The notes under the pieces were generated by a model. That model ran no database searches and was not told where the DNA came from. It saw nothing but the letters and a program-made list of their open reading frames with translations. Both the position numbers and the translations under genes were made by a program. From Polaribacter sp. IC073 (GTDB lineage: Bacteria > Bacteroidota > Bacteroidia > Flavobacteriales > Flavobacteriaceae): a DNA stretch of 64,000 nucleotides. Positions within the stretch are counted from its first letter, which is position 1. Every line of letters begins with the position of its first letter. Where the stretch lies: positions 62,001 through 126,000 of the forward strand of contig NZ_VORS01000006.1 of NCBI RefSeq assembly GCF_007997075.1, read 5' to 3'. This document shows positions 22,141 to 30,183 of the stretch, in pieces.

Positions 22141-22593
22141 TTAACGCATCAAATTCTTCTTCACCAACGTAGAAATAATTTTACCATCTGCTTTTCCTGC
22201 CAATTCCACTTGTACCGCTGCCATTACTTTTCCCATATCTTGCATGCCAGATGCCTCTAGCGCACCAATAGTTTTCATTACAACTGCCTCAATTTCTTCT
22301 TCGCTTAAAGCTTCTGGTAAAAACTGTTCTAAAACGGCCAATTCAGCCAATTCTGGTGCTGCTAAATCTTCTCTGTCTTGCTTTATAAAAATAGCGGCAC
22401 TATCTTTTCTTTGCTTCACTTGTTTCTGAATAATTTTTATCTCTTGCTCTTCTGTTAACTCTTTTTGAACACCTGTTGCTGTTTTTGCTAATAAAAAAGC
22501 AGACTTAACAGCTCTTAAAGCTTGTAAAGCAATTGTATCTTTTGCTTTCATAGCTTCCTTCATTTTATCCATTACTTGTTTTTGCAAACTCAT
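22141..22593 (-). CDS. GatB/YqeY domain-containing protein
   Basis: 150 aa, the full length of the stand-alone YqeY family. It shows LQKQVMDKMKEAMKAKDTIALQALRAVKSAF, the central KQRKDSAAIFIKQDREDLA and LEQFLPEALSEEEIEAVV, ending GMQDMGKVMAAVQVELAGKADGKIISTLVKKNL. The domain is shared with the tail of GatB, which binds tRNA in the amidotransferase, but the free protein has no proven role. It lies 17 bp after the retropepsin-like gene, so the two probably form an operon. Confidence 0.93.
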   Translation of the reverse strand: MSLQKQVMDKMKEAMKAKDTIALQALRAVKSAFLLAKTATGVQKELTEEQEIKIIQKQVKQRKDSAAIFIKQDREDLAAPELAELAVLEQFLPEALSEEEIEAVVMKTIGALEASGMQDMGKVMAAVQVELAGKADGKIISTLVKKNLMR

Positions 22594-22610
22594 ATATTTA
22601 TTTTTAATGA

Positions 22611-23060
22611 TTATTTTTTTGATTTTCTTAAATATAAAACATTCTTGTTATAGTCTATAAATGCTTTTCCTTTTCGCAAAATATCTGCACCAATAATACC
22701 CGCTACTTCTTTTGCTTTGTGCTGCGTTAATGCAGTATTTACATGTGATAAATCGAAAAGTACCAAATGTAATTTATTGGTTTCCCATTTGCCGATTTTT
22801 AAGTTATTATTCTCAGAAAGTTGCGTCTCCATATCTATTGCTCCTGCCCCAGCCGCTTTTGTTTCACTCTCTTTTGCTATCAAATTAAAATGTGCTACTG
22901 CATTTAAACCAACACAAGAATTAGAAGCACCAGTGTCTAAAATAAAACGTCCTTTTACCCCATTAATTTTTGCTTTTAACTCTAAATGATTCGTCGCTAT
23001 TCTCTTTAGCGGAATCTTAATATATTTCTTCTTCTTTAAAATTTTCTCTAAACGTTTCAT
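22611..23060 (-). CDS. Retropepsin-like aspartic protease family protein
   Basis: About 149 aa with ATG at 23060. The TTG three codons earlier is unlikely, because a -7 element (TATTTTTG on the minus strand, 23078-23085) sits 18 bp upstream of this ATG. The active-site motif RFILDTGASNSCVG (DTG, residue about 46) is followed by strands typical of a single retropepsin lobe and by VAGIIGADILRKGKAFIDY. Such proteins work as dimers. There is no signal peptide, so it is probably cytoplasmic. Substrate unknown. Confidence 0.88.
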   Translation of the reverse strand: MKRLEKILKKKKYIKIPLKRIATNHLELKAKINGVKGRFILDTGASNSCVGLNAVAHFNLIAKESETKAAGAGAIDMETQLSENNNLKIGKWETNKLHLVLFDLSHVNTALTQHKAKEVAGIIGADILRKGKAFIDYNKNVLYLRKSKK

Positions 23061-23406
23061 ATAAGCCAATAAGATATCAAAAATACAATTTATAAAATTC
23101 AGAAAATACTACCGTTCTAAAATTTCTCATCTTTTATTGCTACAATAGCTATTTTCTGACAATAAGCAGGCTTTAAAAATCAGAATTTGAAAACTAAATC
23201 CCTAATAATTAATAAATTCACTTATCTTTACCTAGTTACAATTCTGTAAAACGCCCTTTTCCATTTTTTATACTCCAGCTTATAAAAAGGGTTCTACAAC
23301 TATTCTCTTGTCACTTTAAAAGACTTGTTTCAAAAATAAAAATTCAAATATTCTAAAGGCATCGAGCTACGGAAATAACAATATAATAGGATACTTAAAA
23401 CAAGCA
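23061..23406 (+). other. 346-bp intergenic region upstream of the histidine kinase
   Basis: Besides the minus-strand promoter of the retropepsin gene, it holds a weak -7-like TATCTTTA at about 23224 that is too far (about 180 bp) to be a confident kinase promoter. The ATCCGTA/TACTGA/GAACTTTG module found further downstream in this locus is not present here. No ORF or hairpin of note. Confidence 0.5.
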
Positions 23407-24963
23407 ATGATCGAATCTAAAACCAATAATTTAATTCAAGAATTAGAGACACGAAACAGCAAGCTTATAAAACAAAATAAAAAACTAAAATTAGCGCTAG
23501 AAAAAAGACAGAGCGCAGCAACACGATCGCATCAAATCTTTGAGTCCTCTAAAGAAGGTATTTTAATTCTTGATGCAATTACCGGACAGATTACCGATGC
23601 AAACCCTTTTCTTATTGACTTGATTGGCTTTAATTATAATGAGTTGGTAGGCAAAGAACTTTGGGAAATTGGTGTTTTTAAAAATATTGCAGCTTCAAAA
23701 GAAACCTTTATAGAACTGCAAAACAAAGAATACATTCGATTTGAAGACATGCCCTTAGAAACAAAAGCAGGAAACTCAATAGATGTTGAGTTTGTGAGTA
23801 ATGTATATGAGGTAGAGAGCCATAAAGTAATTCTTTGTCACATACGAGATATTTCCGACCGTAAGATCGCGGACAAAGCGTTGCAAGAAAGTGCGCAATT
23901 GTATTATGCAATGTTCGAGAAAAACCAAACACCTCAATTGTTAATACATCCTATAAACGGTAGCATTATTGATGTAAATTCGGCTGCAGCACAATTTTAT
24001 GGGTATTCTACAGAAGAATTTAAATTAATGACCTTGTCTGATATTAGTCTTTTCCCATCAGAACAAATACTAGAAGAGATGAAGAAGTTTACCCTTACAG
24101 GTCCTTCTTATTTTCAGTTTATTCATAGACTCGCTTCTGGTAAAACCTGTGATATTGAAATTTATACAAGTCCGCTATCTATTAACGGAGAAGCATTATT
24201 AATATCAACAATAAACGACATTTCTAAAAGAAAACTCGAAGAAGAACGATTGTTACAGTTAAACAACCAATTGAAAGAATTAGACGTCTTAAAATCACAA
24301 TTTATATCTACCGTTTCGCATGAGTTTAGAACACCTTTAGCAGGAATTCTTTCTAGTGTGCAATTATTACAAATTTACAACGACACTTGGAGCAAAGAGA
24401 AAAAAGAAAAACTCTTTAAACAAATATTTGATGCTGTACAACACACCAAAGCATTGCTAGATGATGTTTCTCTTATTGATGTAGAACAAACCAGTAAGTC
24501 TTTTTTTAGACCAACCAATATTTTACTTCTTCCTCTAATTAATGAAATTATTGAGGAAAACTTAAGTGCGTCAGAAACCAATCAGAAAGTAATTCTCACA
24601 TCTAAAGTAGCTATAAAAAGTTATTATATGGATGCAATTATGATTCGCCATATCTTAAACAATATCATCTCTAATGCCTTAAAATACAGTAGTAAAAATA
24701 TTACTATTAATTTAGAAAAAACAAAAAACAAAGAGATAAAATTTATAATAAAAGACCAAGGAATTGGTATCCCTACAGACGAAATAAAGTATTTATTAGA
24801 ACCTTATTACCGTGCTTCAAATAAAGGAGCAGCACAAGGAACAGGTTTTGGATTGTCTGTTGTTAAAAGATTTGTAGATCTTCATAAAGGCGAACTATTA
24901 ATTGAATCTGTTGTAGATGAAGGAACTACAGTAACTATTATACTACCTCACTTACAGCAATAA
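23407..24963 (+). CDS. Soluble PAS-PAS sensor histidine kinase
   Basis: 518 aa. An N-terminal coiled coil (LIQELETRNSKLIKQNKKLKLALEKRQ region) leads to two PAS domains (about 35-150 and 160-285; FESSKEGILILDAITGQI, and YYAMFEKNQTPQLL). A HisKA dimerisation domain has the phospho-acceptor His305 in STVSHEFRTPLAGI. The HATPase domain shows NNIISNALKYS, DQGIGIP and GTGFGLSVVKRF. There is no transmembrane segment, so it senses a cytoplasmic cue or partner. It is followed after 90 bp by the first response regulator and is its likely partner. Placement beside the DUF3494 genes suggests control of surface-protein expression; the signal is unknown. Confidence 0.93.
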   Translation: MIESKTNNLIQELETRNSKLIKQNKKLKLALEKRQSAATRSHQIFESSKEGILILDAITGQITDANPFLIDLIGFNYNELVGKELWEIGVFKNIAASKETFIELQNKEYIRFEDMPLETKAGNSIDVEFVSNVYEVESHKVILCHIRDISDRKIADKALQESAQLYYAMFEKNQTPQLLIHPINGSIIDVNSAAAQFYGYSTEEFKLMTLSDISLFPSEQILEEMKKFTLTGPSYFQFIHRLASGKTCDIEIYTSPLSINGEALLISTINDISKRKLEEERLLQLNNQLKELDVLKSQFISTVSHEFRTPLAGILSSVQLLQIYNDTWSKEKKEKLFKQIFDAVQHTKALLDDVSLIDVEQTSKSFFRPTNILLLPLINEIIEENLSASETNQKVILTSKVAIKSYYMDAIMIRHILNNIISNALKYSSKNITINLEKTKNKEIKFIIKDQGIGIPTDEIKYLLEPYYRASNKGAAQGTGFGLSVVKRFVDLHKGELLIESVVDEGTTVTIILPHLQQ

Positions 24964-25053
24964 AGTGTTTTACACCATTGAATAGCGCGCACAAAAAAAA
25001 GCTCTATTTATTTAAATTAATAATATTATATTAATGATGCTCATCTTTTTAAA

Positions 25054-26031
25054 ATGAAAAAAATTTTAATCATAGAAGACGATACAGTCTTGAGAGAAAA
25101 TACTGCTGAATTTATTAAGGGGCAAAACTTTGAAGTTTTTGTTGCTGAAGACGGTCTTGTAGGTGTACAACAAACATTAAAACATTTACCAGATCTTATT
25201 CTTTGTGACATATCTATGCCCAATATGAATGGGTATGATTTTTATAAAACAATTCAACAAATAAAGACAACTGCTTCAATTCCGTTAGTGTTTTTATCTG
25301 CAAGAACAGAAAATGAAGACATTAGATCGGGCATGCAATTGGGTGCAGATGATTATATTACAAAGCCCTTTAGCCTCTATGAATTATTAAAAGTTATTAA
25401 AACACGCCTTGCTAAATATGATACCCTTAAACAGATTCATAACGAGAGGTTTCAAACACTTATAGAGCACCCAACATTAGGAATTTATATTTATCAAAAA
25501 GGAAAATTACTATTTTATAACACACCATTGGCAAACATTTTTGGCTACGATTACGATGAATTTTCTTCTATAAAAATTGAAAACCTCCTAGATGAAAAAT
25601 ACTGTGATAAAAATAAAATTTTAAACGATTTTAGACAATGTTTTAGGGGATCTAAAAATTCGATATCTCTAAAGTTTCAAGCCATCCATAAGACTTCAAA
25701 AACCGTTTTTGTTGAATTATTTGGTTCTGTAATAACCTACAAAGGTCATAAAAGTATTGCGGGTAATGTGATTAAGTTAGACTCTAATAATCATGCTTCT
25801 ATTATATTTGACGTTACAAAAAACACTTTACCAGAACTTAGCAGCCGAGAACTAGAAGTATTAAAATTAATCTGTAAAGGAAAATCTACTTTAGAGACCT
25901 CTAAAATTCTTTATTTAGGGCAACGAACAATTGAAACCTATAGAGCGAAACTACTAGACAAAACAGACAGCAAAAATATTGCAGAACTTATGGTGTATGC
26001 CATTCGTAATAAATTAATTATAATAGAGTAA
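25054..26031 (+). CDS. Response regulator, receiver-PAS-LuxR type (first copy)
   Basis: 325 aa. The receiver domain (1-120) has acidic residues E8/D9/D10, phospho-acceptor Asp52 in LPDLILCDISMPNMNGYDF, Ser/Thr at VFLSART and Lys in ITKPFS. A PAS-like domain follows (about 140-245; PTLGIYIYQKGKLLFYNTPL). A LuxR/NarL helix-turn-helix (about 260-322) contains LSSRELEVLKLICKGKSTLETSK and GQRTIETYRAKLL. A PAS between receiver and HTH is unusual. The chain is very similar along its whole length to the protein at 26429-27406. Its upstream region lacks the operator-like module carried by the second copy. Confidence 0.93.
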   Translation: MKKILIIEDDTVLRENTAEFIKGQNFEVFVAEDGLVGVQQTLKHLPDLILCDISMPNMNGYDFYKTIQQIKTTASIPLVFLSARTENEDIRSGMQLGADDYITKPFSLYELLKVIKTRLAKYDTLKQIHNERFQTLIEHPTLGIYIYQKGKLLFYNTPLANIFGYDYDEFSSIKIENLLDEKYCDKNKILNDFRQCFRGSKNSISLKFQAIHKTSKTVFVELFGSVITYKGHKSIAGNVIKLDSNNHASIIFDVTKNTLPELSSRELEVLKLICKGKSTLETSKILYLGQRTIETYRAKLLDKTDSKNIAELMVYAIRNKLIIIE

Positions 26032-26152
26032 TAACTAATTTTATTTTTATTTAAGATCTTTTTTAATTAGAACAAACCTCTAAACATAAGCTACTTCTCA
26101 TATCTTCTCTTCAATAAGTATTTATAAAAACAAACTACTTATATTGTATAGA

Positions 26153-26188
26153 ATAACATGTATCCGTAAAAATACGGATACATGTTAT
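26153..26188. promoter_or_regulatory. Perfect 16-bp-arm palindrome upstream of the second response regulator
   Basis: ATAACATGTATCCGTA and its exact reverse complement flank AAAA. It lies 122 bp after the first regulator's stop and 241 bp before the second regulator's start. It could be a terminator hairpin (weak T-tract, TTATTTATTT) and also contains ATCCGTA-N3-ATACG, the element repeated upstream of both DUF3494 genes. Operator function is inference. Confidence 0.7.
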
Positions 26189-26287
26189 TTATTTAGCTGT
26201 AAAAAAGGTATATATACTGAAGTATTTGATTTTTTTAAAATGGAACTTTGCGCAACAAGTAATTTTCCCCCAAACGAAGTCAATACA
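26162..26287 (+). promoter_or_regulatory. Shared regulatory module, copy R (upstream of second response regulator)
   Basis: ATCCGTAAAAATAC (26162-26175), TACTGA (26215-26220), TTTTTTAAAA (26231-26240), GAACTTTG (26243-26250), then AAGTCAATACA (26277-26287). GAACTTTG is one base off the -7 consensus TAnnTTTG. The same order and spacing occur upstream of the genes at 27757 and 30184. Confidence 0.75.
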
Positions 26288-26428
26288 GCCTAATTTCAAT
26301 TTAATTTCAATATTTTTTATTGTAATTACTTTGTTGTTACCTTGTTTATTTAATCAAATAAATAAAATAAAACTGACTCAGTTTCTTTCAGTAAAGAATA
26401 AAATACTGTCTATTCTAATTTTTTTAAA

Positions 26429-27406
26429 ATGAGAAAAATTCTTATCGTAGAAGACGACACGGTCTTAAGAGAAAATACTGCTGAATTTATCAAGGGACAA
26501 AATTTTGATGTATTTATTGCAGAAGATGGCCTTATAGGCGTAAAACAAACCTTAAAATATTTGCCAGACCTTATTGTTTGTGACATATCCATGCCCAATA
26601 TGAATGGGTATGATTTTTATAAAACCATTAAACAAATTAAAGCAACTGCAACCATTCCGTTAGTTTTTTTATCGGCAAGAACAGAAAAAGAGGACATTAG
26701 AGCAGGAATGCAATTGGGTGCTGATGACTATATCACAAAACCTTTTAGCCTTTATGAATTGCTAAAAGTTATTCACACACGGCTCACTAAATACGACACT
26801 CTTAACCAAATTAATGACGAGAAATTTCAAGCACTTATAGACCACCCAACACTAGGAATTTATATCTATCAAAACGGTAAATTACTGTTTTACAACAATG
26901 CATTGGCTAATATTTTTGGGTACGATTATGAGGAATTTTCTTCTGTAAATTTCGAAGAACTTCTCAATGAAAAATATTGCGATAAAACAGAAATCTTAAA
27001 TGCATTAGATCGTTGTTTAAAAGACTCAAAAGCTTCAATATCTCTAAAACTAGAAGCGATACACAAAACACTAAACACCGTTTCTATTGAGTTATTTGGC
27101 TCTACAATTACCTATAAAGGGCAGACAAGTCTGGCTGGTAATATTGTTAAGTTAACCTCTAAAAACTCTCCATCAATTATACTTAAAGAGACTATAAACT
27201 CTCCTACCAAACTAAGCAATCGAGAATTAGAAGTACTAAAACTTATCTGTAAAGGAAAATCTACTTTAGAAACTTCTAAAATTCTTTTTTTAGGACAACG
27301 TACTATCGAAACGTACAGAGCGAAGTTGCTAAATAAAACAGATAGTAAAAATATTGCAGAACTTATGATGTATGCGATTCGCAACAGGTTAATTGTAATA
27401 GAGTAA
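26429..27406 (+). CDS. Response regulator, receiver-PAS-LuxR type (second copy)
   Basis: 325 aa and the same architecture as the copy at 25054: receiver with Asp52 in LPDLIVCDISMPNMNGYDF, PAS-like domain (PTLGIYIYQNGKLLFYNNAL), and LuxR HTH (LSNRELEVLKLICKGKSTLETSK). Equal length without gaps points to a recent tandem duplication; the HTH recognition region is nearly identical, so both may read the same DNA. Unlike copy one it has its own promoter carrying the shared module, so autoregulation is plausible. It stands 351 bp upstream of the first DUF3494 gene. No kinase is adjacent other than that at 23407. Confidence 0.93.
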   Translation: MRKILIVEDDTVLRENTAEFIKGQNFDVFIAEDGLIGVKQTLKYLPDLIVCDISMPNMNGYDFYKTIKQIKATATIPLVFLSARTEKEDIRAGMQLGADDYITKPFSLYELLKVIHTRLTKYDTLNQINDEKFQALIDHPTLGIYIYQNGKLLFYNNALANIFGYDYEEFSSVNFEELLNEKYCDKTEILNALDRCLKDSKASISLKLEAIHKTLNTVSIELFGSTITYKGQTSLAGNIVKLTSKNSPSIILKETINSPTKLSNRELEVLKLICKGKSTLETSKILFLGQRTIETYRAKLLNKTDSKNIAELMMYAIRNRLIVIE

Positions 27407-27559
27407 TTCGTACAATTTTACACATGATTTGCTTACCTATTATTTTTAAAGCACCCTATATTTTCTTGGTTACTATTTTTTATCAGTACTAAAATAACAG
27501 TAAAAACACTTCATAAACCTGATTATAATAGGCGAAAAACGCCCCTTTCACCAAACTAC

Positions 27560-27648
27560 ATCCGTATTTATACTTAAAAAAGCTACAATTATCCTTAAAT
27601 AAATAGTATTTATACTGACTTGTCTAGTGTTTTTAAAACAGAACTTTG
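27560..27648 (+). promoter_or_regulatory. Shared regulatory module, copy A1 (upstream of first DUF3494 gene)
   Basis: ATCCGTATTTATAC (27560-27573), TACTGA (27613-27618), GTTTTTAAAA (27629-27638), GAACTTTG (27641-27648). Distances to GAACTTTG are 81 bp from ATCCGTA and 28 bp from TACTGA, equal to copy R. The leader downstream (from about 27705) also resembles that of the gene at 30184. Confidence 0.78.
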
Positions 27649-27756
27649 CCAAATACAAACCTCTAACACCTATATAAATACCGTATAATGATCTTGAATA
27701 ACACGCCATTGGCTGCTGTTATTTCTTGCTATGCCGTTTGTTCAATTTAATAATTT

Positions 27757-29856
27757 ATGATGAAAAAATATTTACAATTCTATATACCAACCATCTTTTT
27801 TCTACTTGTCTCAGGCATAAGCAGTAGTCAAACATTTGAGTTAGGAGTACTTTCCTCTTTTGAAGGTTATAGTGGTAATGGCGGAGTTACAAATGGTGCC
27901 GGCGCTGTTTGGACTGGTGATGTAGGTACAAATTCAGGAATAATAAGAGGAGACTATACCGGTAATTCATACAATGCAGATGCCATAACCAAACAGTCTC
28001 GATTCGATTTATTAAGAACGTATATTCACCTAAACGATCTTTTTGTAGACTACCCTGGTACCCATGCCCCTGCTTTTGGTGGTGGCGAAACAATTACCCC
28101 AGGAGTTTATTACACAGGTGCTGCAGGATCTGTAGGCGCAAATCTTATTCTCGATGGACAGGGAGATCCTAACGCTTTCTTTGTTCTTAAATTTTTAGGT
28201 GCATTTACAGTTGGTGCAAACGCAACGGTTACTTTAATTAATGGAACAAAATCTTGTAATGTTTTTTTTATTGCAGATGGTGCTATTTCTGTTGCGGCTA
28301 ATGCAAATATAAAAGGAACTTTATTTTCAAAAGTAGGTGCTGTTGGTCTAGGTGCAGGTGCTGTTCTTGAAGGAAGAATGCTAACCATGTCTGGTGCAAT
28401 AACTACAGGAATTGGTGCCAGTGTTCGTCCGCCACCTTGCAATAGTACTATTCCAATATTTTGCGAATCGGGCTGCACCCCTGCTCCTGCTGTTGATGTT
28501 CTGGGAGTTGTTTCAGACTTTGCACTTTACACAAGTTTAGGTGCTGTGGGCAATACAGGAATTTCTGGAGTTAACGGAAAAATTGGTACAAATTCAGGAA
28601 GTATAAGTGGTTACACTGCTGGTATTCATATTGGAAAAACCCATATTGCAGATACCAATACAGCGCAAGCAAAAACAGATTTAGACAACGCCTACCTTGC
28701 GCTTATGGCTCTGCCCGTTACAGGTATACATGTATCTGCAGCTTTTGGTGCGGGAGAAATTCTTACTCCCGGAGTGTATCATACTTCGGGAGCTGGATCT
28801 TTAGGCGGAACAATTACTCTTGATGCCGCAGGAAATTCTGACGCAATATTTGTTTTAAGGTTTGCTGGCGCACTTAATGTCGCAGCACAATCAAAAATAA
28901 TATTAGCCAATGGAGCAAAACGGTGTAATGTTTTTTGGCTTGGAGGAGCCGGAGTTATTACCGGTGCTGTTAATATAGGAGCTGGATCTGTCTTAAAAGG
29001 AAATTTCATTTCACATGGCGGAGCATGCAACTCAGGAGCCGGTGTATTTCTAGCAGGCAGACAACTTTCTACTGGTGGCGCTGTTAACACGAATACAGGC
29101 ATCATTTACACAGATCCAGAATGTGTTACTTCTACCTCTTTGGCTTTAGACACAGACAATGATGGAATTCCAGATATCTCTGACATAGATGATGATAATG
29201 ATGGTCTTTTAGATACTGCTGAAACTGCAAATGATACCGACAATGACGGTATTCCTAATTATTTAGATACAGACTCAGATAACGATGGTTGCGCAGATGC
29301 AATAGAAGGATCAGGAAGTTTAATTTTAAGTAAATTAAAAAAACTTACTGGAGGTAGTATCGGAGGAAGTACAAAAAACTTAGGTGTGCATTCAGACACA
29401 AACGGAAGTCCAATTATAAATAGCCAAAGCAGCTCTGGTTATACACAAAACCAGACTACTGCAGTTACAGATACAAATGAGAACAATGCCTGTACTACAG
29501 ATTTAAAAATTATTAAAAGAGTAGATAAGGCTATTTTAAAATTAGGTCAAACAGCAGTATTCACCTTAATTTTAAAAAATGAAGGTTTACAACCAGCAAC
29601 AAATGTTCAGGTAAAACACCTACTTCCTACGAGCTTAACTTATAATGAATCATTATCAATAATACCATCGAATACAACATATAAATCTTTAACAGGTATT
29701 TGGAGTTTAGGCTCTGTGGTCATCGCTATAAACGAGACCATAGAATTAAGAATTGCAGCAACATTAAACACTGTTAGTGCAATTATTACAAATAAAACAG
29801 AAATATTTTTCAGCAGTGAAACAGATATTAACTCTATTCCGAACAACTCAAATTAA
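27757..29856 (+). CDS. Secreted protein with two DUF3494 (ice-binding-like) domains, TSP3 repeats and a terminal DUF11 domain
   Basis: 699 aa. The signal peptide ends ISSSQ (about residue 24). DUF3494 domain 1 (27-225) has [51 protein letters not shown] and [14 protein letters not shown] Cys-rich linker (CESGC) leads to domain 2 (247-450; [24 protein letters not shown]). TSP3 calcium repeats (465-511) and a DUF11 domain (582-699) follow. DUF3494 is the beta-solenoid fold of many microbial ice-binding proteins, but it is also found in adhesins of unknown target. The chain stops right after the DUF11 domain and carries no T9SS sorting domain, unlike its neighbour. ATG at 27757 or 27760. Confidence 0.85.
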   Translation: MMKKYLQFYIPTIFFLLVSGISSSQTFELGVLSSFEGYSGNGGVTNGAGAVWTGDVGTNSGIIRGDYTGNSYNADAITKQSRFDLLRTYIHLNDLFVDYPGTHAPAFGGGETITPGVYYTGAAGSVGANLILDGQGDPNAFFVLKFLGAFTVGANATVTLINGTKSCNVFFIADGAISVAANANIKGTLFSKVGAVGLGAGAVLEGRMLTMSGAITTGIGASVRPPPCNSTIPIFCESGCTPAPAVDVLGVVSDFALYTSLGAVGNTGISGVNGKIGTNSGSISGYTAGIHIGKTHIADTNTAQAKTDLDNAYLALMALPVTGIHVSAAFGAGEILTPGVYHTSGAGSLGGTITLDAAGNSDAIFVLRFAGALNVAAQSKIILANGAKRCNVFWLGGAGVITGAVNIGAGSVLKGNFISHGGACNSGAGVFLAGRQLSTGGAVNTNTGIIYTDPECVTSTSLALDTDNDGIPDISDIDDDNDGLLDTAETANDTDNDGIPNYLDTDSDNDGCADAIEGSGSLILSKLKKLTGGSIGGSTKNLGVHSDTNGSPIINSQSSSGYTQNQTTAVTDTNENNACTTDLKIIKRVDKAILKLGQTAVFTLILKNEGLQPATNVQVKHLLPTSLTYNESLSIIPSNTTYKSLTGIWSLGSVVIAINETIELRIAATLNTVSAIITNKTEIFFSSETDINSIPNNSN

Positions 29857-29980
29857 CAAAAGCAACTTTTCTGAAATCTGAAGACTATGTATTACTGCCT
29901 ATTTTAATTATAAATCTTCTAAAAGTCATCCATAAAAACAGATGCTACCCTACTTAAAAATTCAGGTACAACTATAAAAC

Positions 29981-30106
29981 ATCCGTATTTATACGTACCA
30001 GTTCTCTTCTTGTTTTCTGAATAAAGAGTATATCTACTGACCCATTTAGTATTTTTAAAACGGAACTTTGCTAGCTATTAACTTCCCCGATAACTAAGTC
30101 AATACA
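29981..30106 (+). promoter_or_regulatory. Shared regulatory module, copy A2 (upstream of second DUF3494 gene)
   Basis: ATCCGTATTTATACG (29981-29995), TACTGA (30035-30040), ATTTTTAAAA (30051-30060), GAACTTTG (30063-30070), AAGTCAATACA (30096-30106). Distances to GAACTTTG are 82 and 28 bp. The last element is shared with copy R at 33-34 bp downstream of GAACTTTG. Confidence 0.78.
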
Positions 30107-30183
30107 ACATAATTATCATTAATAACAACCCGTTAGATACAATGATTATTTGTTATGCTGTTTGTTTAATTCAATTATTTATT

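Noticed and set aside
22009..22260. An 83-codon plus-strand ORF across the tRNA-Arg
   Set aside because: It reads through the tRNA on its complementary strand and into the YqeY gene; composition and start are artefactual.
30142..30183. Earlier ATG for the 1574-aa DUF3494 protein
   Set aside because: The extension does not form a signal peptide and the sequence aligns with the untranslated leader of the neighbouring DUF3494 gene.
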